A stretch of 64,000 bases of DNA from an uncultured Maribacter sp. (GTDB lineage: Bacteria; Bacteroidota; Bacteroidia; Flavobacteriales; Flavobacteriaceae), in the NCBI RefSeq assembly GCF_947500985.1, contig NZ_CANMTX010000003.1:434001-498000 (forward strand). The letters are read 5' to 3'. The notes beneath the pieces are model-generated. The model saw only the letters and a program-made list of their open reading frames with translations, was not told the origin of the DNA and searched no databases. Shown in pieces: positions 57,201 through 64,000 of this stretch. A program made the position numbers and the translations under genes. Position 1 is the stretch's first letter; every line of letters begins with the position of its first letter.

Positions 57201-58844
57201 ATGATGAAAAAAATAATTAAATACATCGCTGTTGTTTTTGCCACTGGAGCACTATTTAACTCCTGTGAAACAACAGAACTGGATTTGACAGAAAATCCAA
57301 ACGCACTGACACCAAGTCAGGCAGATCCCGACTTTTATTTGAACGCTGCTCAGCAAAGATTTGCAGAAGTAGTTGAAGAATTAGGTGAGGATGGCTCAGA
57401 AGTTGTTAGAATAGAGAATATGGGTACTAGAATTTACCAAAGTGCTTATTCTCCGTCAAATTTTGATACCGCTTGGGAAAGAGCCTATCAAGAAACAATT
57501 AAAAACATTCGAGACATGAATGTTTTGGCCGAAGAGGCAGAATTATTCTATCATATCGGAATGGGGCAGGTAATGGAAGCATACACCATGACACTTCTTG
57601 TTGATTATTTTGGTGACGTTCCTTACTCAGAGGCATTTCAAGCTCCAGACATACTAAATCCAAAACTAGATCCGGGTGCAGATATTTATTCTGCTTCTTT
57701 AACTCTTTTGGATGAAGCTATTGCCAATTTCGGAAGAACGTCTACGGCAAATCCAGCAATTGATTTTTACTATGATGGAGATGCAACTGCATGGATCAAG
57801 GCTAGTAATACCCTTAAATTACGTATATATCTAAATCTTGGGAATACTGCAGCTTTTAACAGTATTATTTCCTCTGGAAATTATATACAAGATGCTTCAG
57901 AAGATTTTCAATTTACTTGGGGATCAAACGCTGTTCAGCCAGATACACGTCATCCTGATTATGGTCAGAATTATACAGATCAAGGTGGTGCTGATTATAT
58001 GTCTATTTGGTTAATGGATATTATGCAGACAACTAATGATCCTAGAATCAGATTCTATTACTATAGACAAAGTGCAACCACACCAGGAGCACCAGGAGTT
58101 GCACCGAATGAAGAAACTTTAGCTTGTTCATTAACTACAGCACCTGCACAGTACATTTCCGGTGGCTACGCTTATTGTTCACTTCCTAACGGATACTGGG
58201 GCAGAAATCACGGTAACGATGAAGGTACACCTCCAGATGGTCTTTTGAGAACAGTTCCAGGAGTATATCCAGATGCAGGTCAATACGATGATGACAGCTT
58301 TGGAGAAATTTCACTTGGATCAGGTGGCGGTGGTGCAGGTATTACACCTATGCTTTTATCTTCTACAGTAGATTTTTGGAGAGCAGAAGTATCAGCCAAT
58401 ACTAATATCGAATCAGCAAGGCCATTCTTGATCTCAGCAGTACAAAAGTCTATTGCCAAAGTAAGTGCTTTTGGATCACTTGATGCAAATGCTGACTTAT
58501 CAGTAGGACCCACTGCAGCAGACATCTCAACTTTTATTGCTTTAGTTGGCGCTGAGTTTGATGACGCTGAAAGTGAAGAAGAAAAGTTAAACGTAATAGC
58601 CGATCAATTCTTCATATCCTTAAAAGGTAACGGGCATGATGGATTTAATTTTTATAGAAGAACTGGATATCCAACGGATTTAGAACCAAATTTAGAGCCG
58701 GATCCAGGAGCTTTTATTAGATCTTTCTTCTACCCTGCAAGTGCTTCGAGTGCTAATCAATTTATAGTTCAAAAGCCAGGTGTTGCCGAACAAGTATTTT
58801 GGGATACAAATTCAGCCTTTCCAACTTTTCCAGTTGCTAACTAA
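57201..58844 (+). CDS. SusD/RagB-family lipoprotein (operon 2)
   Basis: Surface substrate-binding partner of the second SusC, 547 aa from ATG 57201; ATG 57204 is an equally possible start, and TTG 57198 is less likely. Lipobox FNSC is followed by ETTELDLTENPNALTPSQADPDFYLNAAQ, the SusD-like group 2 N-terminus. It is about 100 residues longer than the first SusD, the extra length including a Gly/Pro-rich insert near TTPGAPGVAPNEETLACS. The C-terminal FWDTN is shared with SusD1. Confidence 0.92.
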   Translation: MMKKIIKYIAVVFATGALFNSCETTELDLTENPNALTPSQADPDFYLNAAQQRFAEVVEELGEDGSEVVRIENMGTRIYQSAYSPSNFDTAWERAYQETIKNIRDMNVLAEEAELFYHIGMGQVMEAYTMTLLVDYFGDVPYSEAFQAPDILNPKLDPGADIYSASLTLLDEAIANFGRTSTANPAIDFYYDGDATAWIKASNTLKLRIYLNLGNTAAFNSIISSGNYIQDASEDFQFTWGSNAVQPDTRHPDYGQNYTDQGGADYMSIWLMDIMQTTNDPRIRFYYYRQSATTPGAPGVAPNEETLACSLTTAPAQYISGGYAYCSLPNGYWGRNHGNDEGTPPDGLLRTVPGVYPDAGQYDDDSFGEISLGSGGGGAGITPMLLSSTVDFWRAEVSANTNIESARPFLISAVQKSIAKVSAFGSLDANADLSVGPTAADISTFIALVGAEFDDAESEEEKLNVIADQFFISLKGNGHDGFNFYRRTGYPTDLEPNLEPDPGAFIRSFFYPASASSANQFIVQKPGVAEQVFWDTNSAFPTFPVAN

Positions 58845-58861
58845 TTCTAAAATTCGAGATA

Positions 58862-60181
58862 ATGAAAAAAATAAATTTATATACAATAGCTATAACTTGT
58901 TTAGCACTTGCAGTTTCTTGCGAGAGTGATGACAAGGTGATAGATGACGTGTTAGAAACCTTTACTTCAGGAGCCGTGCTTCGGACTATAGATTCTGATG
59001 GTTCTTTTGACATGTTTAGAACAGAAAACACGTTTTCCATAAATATCGAGGAACAGGACGAAACTAATGGAGAATTAATCGATAGAGTTGACATAACGGT
59101 AGACTTTGTTGACAATAACACTGAATTAGCGGATGACTCCACATTAGGTGTTGCCTTTGCCACTTTAGCGGCAAGCGATTTCACTATTAATGATAGAGGT
59201 TTGCCAGCAGCTGATTTTGCATACACTATGGAAGAAGCTTTAGCTACTTTGGGAGTTGATATCGAATCGGTTTTACCAGGAGATAGAATTGCCATTAATT
59301 TAGAATTATTTTTCACAGATGGCAGGTCTTTTAAAGCTGCTGATGCAGCAACAACTGTAACCGGTGGATCTTTCTTTGCTTCTCCTTTTGCATATACTTT
59401 ACTTATAGATGATGGTATCGAGTTTGATTATGAAGTTAACACTTCCGATGAAATCGATCTTTCTGAAGGTGCTATTAACGAAGATTATGAAGTTTCTATT
59501 TCAATAGATGATGACAGTGATGGTAGTTTACTACAAACATTGAACATCTACCGTACTTTTAGAGATTTAACTATAGGTGAAGATGCTGTTGATTTATCTG
59601 AGGATGAAGCTTTGTTTGAGACCTTTGAGATTGCGGACCTTTCGTTAGAAGAAGGTGCAAAAGTACTTGAGTTAGATTATTCATTAGCCGACTTATTAGG
59701 TGATGATGTGGTAATCACAGATTTATCTGTTGGTGATGACATTCAACTACGTTATGAAATTATTACTGTAGATGGTAGAATTGTTACTACGGATGAAAAT
59801 GATACTGAATATTTTTATTCTGTGATTACTTCAGAATGTGTTCAACTTAATGCAGATGCGCCTTTCGCTGGTGAATATACAGTTAACTTGACCGATTTAT
59901 ATGGTGACGGTTGGGACGGTGCATTCATAGCTGTTTCTATAGATGGTGGTGAAGAACAAATATTTACTATTGAGACTGGAGAAACTTCTACAGGAACTTT
60001 TACTGTGCCTGAAGGTGCTACATCATTAGTTGTGACATATACTAATGGTTTATGGGAAGATGAGCATGTTTATGAAATAATTGATCCTAATGGTCAAAAA
60101 GCAGCCATTGGAGGTCCTTTTGAAAGAGATAATTCAGCACCGGCAGTAGCCAGAGAAGTTGAATTAAAAGTTTGTGAATAA
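58862..60181 (+). CDS. Third-gene lipoprotein of susCD operon 2 (SusE/F position)
   Basis: A 439-residue lipoprotein with signal peptide ending AVSC and acidic residues right after the Cys (ESDDKVIDD), which fits surface export. Two or three beta-sandwich-like segments follow (SFDMFRTENTFSINIEEQDE; INEDYEVSISIDDDSDGSLLQTLNIYRTFRDL). The last ~110 residues contain YTVNLTDLYGDGWDGAFIAVSIDGG...GTFTVPEGATSLVVTYTNG, a beta domain with the DLYGDGWDG signature seen in secreted flavobacterial proteins. It starts 17 nt after SusD2, so it is part of the operon. Surface ligand binding is inferred from gene position; no enzyme motif is seen. Confidence 0.8.
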   Translation: MKKINLYTIAITCLALAVSCESDDKVIDDVLETFTSGAVLRTIDSDGSFDMFRTENTFSINIEEQDETNGELIDRVDITVDFVDNNTELADDSTLGVAFATLAASDFTINDRGLPAADFAYTMEEALATLGVDIESVLPGDRIAINLELFFTDGRSFKAADAATTVTGGSFFASPFAYTLLIDDGIEFDYEVNTSDEIDLSEGAINEDYEVSISIDDDSDGSLLQTLNIYRTFRDLTIGEDAVDLSEDEALFETFEIADLSLEEGAKVLELDYSLADLLGDDVVITDLSVGDDIQLRYEIITVDGRIVTTDENDTEYFYSVITSECVQLNADAPFAGEYTVNLTDLYGDGWDGAFIAVSIDGGEEQIFTIETGETSTGTFTVPEGATSLVVTYTNGLWEDEHVYEIIDPNGQKAAIGGPFERDNSAPAVAREVELKVCE

Positions 60182-60206
60182 AAGCCAACTATATTTTATT
60201 GAATCT

Positions 60207-60234
60207 AAAGGTCACCCTAAGGGTGACCTTTTTT
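60207..60234 (+). terminator. Terminator of susCD operon 2
   Basis: AAAGGTCACCC pairs perfectly with GGGTGACCTTT around TAA, followed by TTTTT. It lies 25 nt past the stop of the third gene. Confidence 0.9.
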
Positions 60235-60254
60235 AGTTATATTAGTAACTAAAA
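60231..60254. repeat. 9-bp inverted repeat before the arylsulfotransferase-like gene
   Basis: TTTTAGTTA (60231-60239), six bases, TAACTAAAA (60246-60254), just after the terminator and 12 bp before ATG 60267. It could be an operator or a second hairpin of the terminator. Confidence 0.4.
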
Positions 60255-60266
60255 AATACTATTTTG

Positions 60267-61610
60267 ATGAAACGACTATTAATTATATTCTTAATTATAA
60301 TTTTCAATTGTTCATGTAACAACGATTCGATTAATGAAGAGTTACAGGAAATGGTTTTAGAAGATGATAATACTTTTGAAGAAGAAGAAGAAGAAGAAGA
60401 AGAAATAACCCAGTCAATTAATCCCAATCCTATTGGTAATATTGCGGGTACAATAGAAACATTCAACAAGGATTTAATTGATGACAACTACATCTTAATC
60501 AATGACGCTGGTAACAACTTCGTTTATTTAATGAATAAAAATGCTGAAGTATTACACCAATGGAATCTTAATGGTGGTAATTTAGGAAATGATTGTGAAC
60601 TTCTTCCTAATGGACAATTGCTGACCATGACTGAATCTGAAGATCCCAAAATTCAACTGGGTGGTACAGGTGGCAAAATTCAGCTACTTGATAAATTCGG
60701 TAACATAGATTGGTCATACGTATATTCTACTGAGAATGAAGTATTGCATCATGACGCTGAAATGTTACCAAACGGAAACATCATTATTTTAACTTGGGAA
60801 AGAAGAACTGCAGAAGAAGCCAATTCTTTTGGTTATAAAATGGATATTGAATTGTTTCCAGACGGTATTATAGAAGTAAATCCAAATTCTAATGAAATTG
60901 AATGGCAATGGCATATGTGGGATCATACCATACAAGACTTTGACAATACCAAAGGAAATTATGGTATTGTAAGTCAAAATCCGCAATTAATAGATATCAA
61001 CTACACCCAACTAGAAAGTGGTGATATAACCCATGCAAATGGAATAGCTTATGATCCAATTAAAGACCTTATCTATGTAAGTGTAAATTTTTATAGTGAA
61101 GTTTGGGTAATTGACCACAGTACAACTGTATTAGAATCATCTTCTCACTCTGGAGGAAACTATAATATTGGTGGAGACCTTGTTTATAGGTTTGGAAATC
61201 CCTCTGCATATAAAAATAATGTAGGAGATAGACTATTCAACAATAACCATTATCCAAATTTACTTGCAGATGGCAATTTCGAAAATATATTGATTTTTTC
61301 AAATGGATCTGATTTAAACCAATCAATAGTTTATGAGTTAAAACTACCCACAAACTTAATACTTGAACCAAACATTGATAATGAACCTGAAATAATTTGG
61401 CAATTCACAGATCCCGACTTGTATGCACCTAGAGTTTCTGGCGCAGTAAAACTACCAAATGACAATATATTAATTACCGAAGGTGATTTTGGTCTTTGGG
61501 AAGTTACTAAAGACAAAGAAGTGGTTTGGAAATTTACAGGTGATGGTTTCTACTGGAGAGGTTATAGTTTCAGCAAAAATGACCCTACAATTTTAGATCT
61601 ACTACAATAA
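60267..61610 (+). CDS. Arylsulfotransferase-family beta-propeller lipoprotein
   Basis: A 447-residue secreted protein related to the aryl-sulfate sulfotransferase family (Arylsulfotran_2). Signal peptide MKRLLIIFLIIIFNCSC is followed by a nine-Glu run encoded by (GAA)9, then repeated blade motifs of the type ELLPNGQLL, EMLPNGNIIILTWE and VKLPNDNILITEGDFGLWEV. Conserved His residues that fit the transferase centre occur in EVLHHDAEMLPNG and DITHANGIAYDP. True enzymes move sulfate between phenols through a His intermediate; whether this protein is active is not provable here. TTG at 60264 is rejected in favour of ATG 60267. Confidence 0.82.
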   Translation: MKRLLIIFLIIIFNCSCNNDSINEELQEMVLEDDNTFEEEEEEEEEITQSINPNPIGNIAGTIETFNKDLIDDNYILINDAGNNFVYLMNKNAEVLHQWNLNGGNLGNDCELLPNGQLLTMTESEDPKIQLGGTGGKIQLLDKFGNIDWSYVYSTENEVLHHDAEMLPNGNIIILTWERRTAEEANSFGYKMDIELFPDGIIEVNPNSNEIEWQWHMWDHTIQDFDNTKGNYGIVSQNPQLIDINYTQLESGDITHANGIAYDPIKDLIYVSVNFYSEVWVIDHSTTVLESSSHSGGNYNIGGDLVYRFGNPSAYKNNVGDRLFNNNHYPNLLADGNFENILIFSNGSDLNQSIVYELKLPTNLILEPNIDNEPEIIWQFTDPDLYAPRVSGAVKLPNDNILITEGDFGLWEVTKDKEVVWKFTGDGFYWRGYSFSKNDPTILDLLQ

Positions 61611-61746
61611 TTATATCTAAGATATATTTTGATAAATTATCGACTTCAAATTATTTACTTTATAATATTCCAACCTATTAATTATCAAAAAATCACAAAA
61701 AAGTTCCCAACTTATAAGTAAATTTCATGAACCAATATCAATGACA

Positions 61747-62490
61747 ATGAAGAATTTTTTTTTATCGATTACTGTATTATTATTTTGTCAAATTTGTCAA
61801 TCACAAAATTTAAGTACAGCCCCAACCTCAGAAGCAGATATGTTTAGCAATGCCAGAGGAGGTAGTCCTATGTTAAATTTAGTAATGATGGACTTAAGAA
61901 ATAACCAGCAACAAAAAGACCTGGGCGAAGTTGTAGGATCCCCGTACTCGACTCCTAATTTCATAAAAAGTTCATTGTTTTATGGTGAAGAATCTCAAGG
62001 CGAGTATTATGTTCGATATAATGCCCTAAACAGTATAATAGAAATTAAAAAAACTTCATCTACCGAAGAAGAGCCAAAACAACTTTATGCAGATAAACAG
62101 GTAAGAGTAAAATACTTAAATAAAGAATTACGTTTCACTACTTATATAAATAAAAAAAATGAAACTAAGAACGGTTATCTTTCTCTCATTTATGACGAAA
62201 AAAAATACAAGCTTTATCACAGGCTAGCCGTTAAATACTCTGAAGGAAAGGCTGCAGCCAATTCTATGGTATCAGATATACCAAGTAGATTTGCTCACTT
62301 TGAAGAATATTACTTTCAACAAGAAGGTATTAACAGAATAGATTTCCTTCCGTCACAAAATGGTAAATTCTTAAAACAATTTAAAAAAGAGGTACGAGAG
62401 CAACTTAAAACTTTCATTCAGGAAAAAAACATTAATTTAGTTAACGAAGAAGATTTAATTCAAACTTTTAAATACTTAAATACTATATAA
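61747..62490 (+). CDS. Secreted protein of unknown function, tandem paralogue 1
   Basis: A 247-residue exported protein. The signal peptide MKNFFLSITVLLFCQICQS-QN starts at ATG 61747; an ATG two codons earlier is less usual. The mature part has APTSEADMFSNARGGSPMLNLV, GSPYSTPNF, YYVRYNALNSIIEIKK, KYKLYHRLAVKYSEGKAAANSMV and IPSRFAHFEEYY. The last four align with the next gene, so they are tandem duplicates. Lys-rich, no lipobox, no membrane segment. The family is not recognised; the 2-nt spacing means an operon of two. Confidence 0.75.
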   Translation: MKNFFLSITVLLFCQICQSQNLSTAPTSEADMFSNARGGSPMLNLVMMDLRNNQQQKDLGEVVGSPYSTPNFIKSSLFYGEESQGEYYVRYNALNSIIEIKKTSSTEEEPKQLYADKQVRVKYLNKELRFTTYINKKNETKNGYLSLIYDEKKYKLYHRLAVKYSEGKAAANSMVSDIPSRFAHFEEYYFQQEGINRIDFLPSQNGKFLKQFKKEVREQLKTFIQEKNINLVNEEDLIQTFKYLNTI

Positions 62491-62492
62491 TT

Positions 62493-63266
62493 ATGAAGAA
62501 GTACTATATGCTTATTTGTTTTATCGTAACGATACAAACATACTGTTATTCTCAGGTATTTACCGAAGCACCAACAGGAACAACATTTGCAGAAAATAAT
62601 ATCTATTCTAACTTTCAGAAAAAGACACCAATGATGCAAGAACTATTTCAGAAAGTAAGAAATAGCAGCGATGAAATTAAATATGATGTAGGCTCAACAT
62701 TAGGCAGTCCTTTTGAAAATGAAGAATACGAAAAAGGAAAAGTAATTTATAATAATGAAATTTTAGGAGATTATTATTATCGATTTAACGCATATAACCA
62801 AGAGGTTGAATTGAAAAAAACTTTGCTTCCTGAAGAAAAAATGGAGGCACTAATTAAAGACCCGTTAGTTTCATTGGAAACGAATGGTGATTATTATGTT
62901 TACACCTCAATGCTTTCAAAAAATCAAAAAATTGAAGAAGGTTATGTTAAGTTATTTTACTCGGGAGATAAATATAAATTGTATGAAAGATATTTTGTAA
63001 AATTTAAAGAGGGTAAACCTGCTGAAAACTCCATGGTCAATCCCATACCAAGTAAATTCACAACCTATAAGGAATACTTTTACAAAGATAAAAATGAAGA
63101 CATCATTAAGGAAATACCTTTTAAAAAATCTAAATTTTTAAAGATTTTTTCCAATGATGATTTAATCGAGATTAAGGAATTATTGAAGTCAAAAGACTAT
63201 AACTTAAATGATAAGGAAGATTTAACCGACTTATACAAATCTCTTGAAAAGAGAACTGATTTTTAA
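62493..63266 (+). CDS. Secreted protein of unknown function, tandem paralogue 2
   Basis: A 257-residue relative of the preceding protein. The signal peptide ends around TYCYS-QV. Matching segments are EAPTGTTFAENNIYSNFQKKTPMM, TLGSPFENEEYEKG, YYYRFNAYNQEVELKKT, KYKLYERYFVKFKEGKPAENSMV and IPSKFTTYKEYFY. Identity to its neighbour looks roughly one third by eye, so the duplication is old. It is followed by a 15-bp-arm terminator. Role unknown; such pairs can be two halves of an envelope complex. Confidence 0.75.
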   Translation: MKKYYMLICFIVTIQTYCYSQVFTEAPTGTTFAENNIYSNFQKKTPMMQELFQKVRNSSDEIKYDVGSTLGSPFENEEYEKGKVIYNNEILGDYYYRFNAYNQEVELKKTLLPEEKMEALIKDPLVSLETNGDYYVYTSMLSKNQKIEEGYVKLFYSGDKYKLYERYFVKFKEGKPAENSMVNPIPSKFTTYKEYFYKDKNEDIIKEIPFKKSKFLKIFSNDDLIEIKELLKSKDYNLNDKEDLTDLYKSLEKRTDF

Positions 63267-63288
63267 ATTCATTAAAGATTTAATATTT

Positions 63289-63320
63289 AAAACCGCCCAA
63301 CAATTGTTGGGCGGTTTTTA
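63289..63320 (+). terminator. Terminator after the secreted paralogue pair
   Basis: A perfect 30-bp palindrome, AAAACCGCCCAACAA followed by TTGTTGGGCGGTTTT, then TTATTT. The rlmB -7 box starts three bases past its end. Confidence 0.92.
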
Positions 63321-63322
63321 TT

Positions 63323-63330
63323 TACCTTTG
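63323..63330 (+). promoter_or_regulatory. -7 box of the rlmB promoter (TACCTTTG)
   Basis: TACCTTTG is an exact TAnnTTTG match, four bases (CCCC) before the rlmB ATG. Any -33 element falls inside the preceding terminator palindrome (TTG at 63304-63306, 16 nt upstream), which is not a consensus match. Confidence 0.6.
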
Positions 63331-63334
63331 CCCC

Positions 63335-64000
63335 ATGCAAAAAACCACTCAAATTTATGGCTTAAGAGCCATTATAGAAGCTGTCAATTCAAATGAAGAG
63401 ATAGACAAGGTATTTCTACAAAAAGGTCTTAAAGGAGATCTTATGAAAGAATTGGAAGGTTTATTGCGTCGTAATGAAATCAATATGGTGTATGTGCCTA
63501 TTGAAAAGTTGAACAGACTAACAAAAAGCAACCACCAAGGTGCCGTTGCTAACATTTCCCCAATCGCATTTCATACCCTTGAAGATTTGGTTGAAAAGGC
63601 AAATACAAAAGAAGGTCCGGCTTTATTTTTATTACTGGATCAACTATCTGATGTACGAAATTTTGGTGCTATTATTAGAACAGCAGAATGTACAGGTGTT
63701 GATGGCATTATCGTTCAAAAGAAAGGTGCCGCTCCAGTAACTGCAGATACTATAAAAACTTCTGCTGGTGCAGCTTATAGAGTGCCAATAGCAAAAGTTG
63801 ATCATTTAAAAGATGCTGTTTTCTATTTACAAGCATCAGATATTAAAATAGTATCGGCTACAGAGAAAACAGATGATTCTGTTTATGATGTTCCTTTTAC
63901 TGATTCTATAGCTATTGTTATGGGTGCTGAAGATCGTGGTATTACACCTTCTATTTTAAAAGCTTCAGATTATAGAGCTAAGCTACCGTTACTTGGTGAA
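63335..64000 (+). CDS. rlmB: 23S rRNA 2'-O-methyltransferase, TrmH/RlmB family (3' end off the window)
   Basis: SPOUT-class RNA methyltransferase; RlmB modifies a guanosine of 23S rRNA. 222 codons are visible. The N-terminal substrate-binding domain has IYGLRAIIEAVNSNEEIDKVFLQKGL and NHQGAVANISPI. The catalytic domain has LLDQLSDVRNFGAIIRTAECTGVDGIIVQKKGA and, near the edge, IAIVMGAEDRGITPSIL, the knot-forming SAM-binding region. The gene continues past the right edge. Distinguishing RlmB from other TrmH-family enzymes needs the C-terminus. Confidence 0.9.
   Translation, partial: MQKTTQIYGLRAIIEAVNSNEEIDKVFLQKGLKGDLMKELEGLLRRNEINMVYVPIEKLNRLTKSNHQGAVANISPIAFHTLEDLVEKANTKEGPALFLLLDQLSDVRNFGAIIRTAECTGVDGIIVQKKGAAPVTADTIKTSAGAAYRVPIAKVDHLKDAVFYLQASDIKIVSATEKTDDSVYDVPFTDSIAIVMGAEDRGITPSILKASDYRAKLPLLGE

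Noticed and set aside
58837-59316. 159-codon open frame on the minus strand inside the third susCD-operon gene
   Set aside because: Ser-rich low-complexity translation opposite a lipoprotein gene with a clear signal peptide; no independent support.
60378-60404. (GAA)9 tract as a phase-variation site
   Set aside because: The unit is three bases, so length change would alter only the number of Glu residues and not the frame; on/off switching is not expected.

Overview
The window is a stretch of chromosome from an AT-rich member of the Bacteroidota, most probably a marine Flavobacteriaceae. Evidence: promoters of the TTTG-N19-TAnnTTTG type, SusC/SusD outer-membrane pairs, a FecI/FecR/TonB-receptor signalling locus with STN and DUF4974-type domains, lipoproteins with acidic residues just after the lipidated Cys, and a str-S10-spc-alpha ribosomal cluster that carries fusA but no tuf. 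No rRNA, tRNA, insertion sequence, prophage, integron or CRISPR array was seen. Genus-level placement is not possible from this reading.

Layout. 1-9.2 kb: queE (cut by the left edge), a HerA/DUF853-type ATPase, several small metabolic genes (alpha/beta hydrolase, Rho-N-like protein, VOC protein, PheC-like lipoprotein, aldo/keto reductase, secreted esterase-like lipoprotein), a 48-residue lipoprotein, then folD. 9.2-16.8 kb: ffh, then a cell-surface-signalling locus. That locus has a 590-residue repeat lipoprotein divergent from an ECF sigma factor, a FecR anti-sigma and a TonB-dependent receptor with an STN domain. The lipoprotein and the fecR-receptor unit carry the same ECF-like promoter with identical spacing, so they probably form one regulon. 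16.8-31.5 kb: argS, a hypothetical gene coupled to an SDR/DUF2867 gene, a three-gene operon for a periplasmic molybdenum hydroxylase with a two-haem cytochrome c, two amidinotransferase-fold hydrolases, gltA, a GT5 glycogen/starch synthase, eno and carA.

31.5-48.7 kb: a cluster of 30 genes on the minus strand runs from rpsL through fusA, S10, spc and alpha to rplQ. It starts at a consensus promoter (48717-48747) and ends at a 14-bp-stem terminator (31531-31565). It includes rpmJ and rpmD, which are very short. A textbook intrinsic terminator sits inside the cluster between rpsJ and rplC and is a candidate attenuator.

48.7-63.3 kb, plus strand: two SusC/SusD operons in tandem, whose upstream regions share three sequence blocks at exactly the same distances from their start codons. 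The second operon carries a third gene for a lipoprotein in the SusE/F position. Then come an arylsulfotransferase-like beta-propeller lipoprotein, two paralogous secreted proteins of unknown function, and rlmB (cut by the right edge). queE and rlmB both have a -7 box ending four bases before their ATG, which suggests leaderless or nearly leaderless mRNAs.
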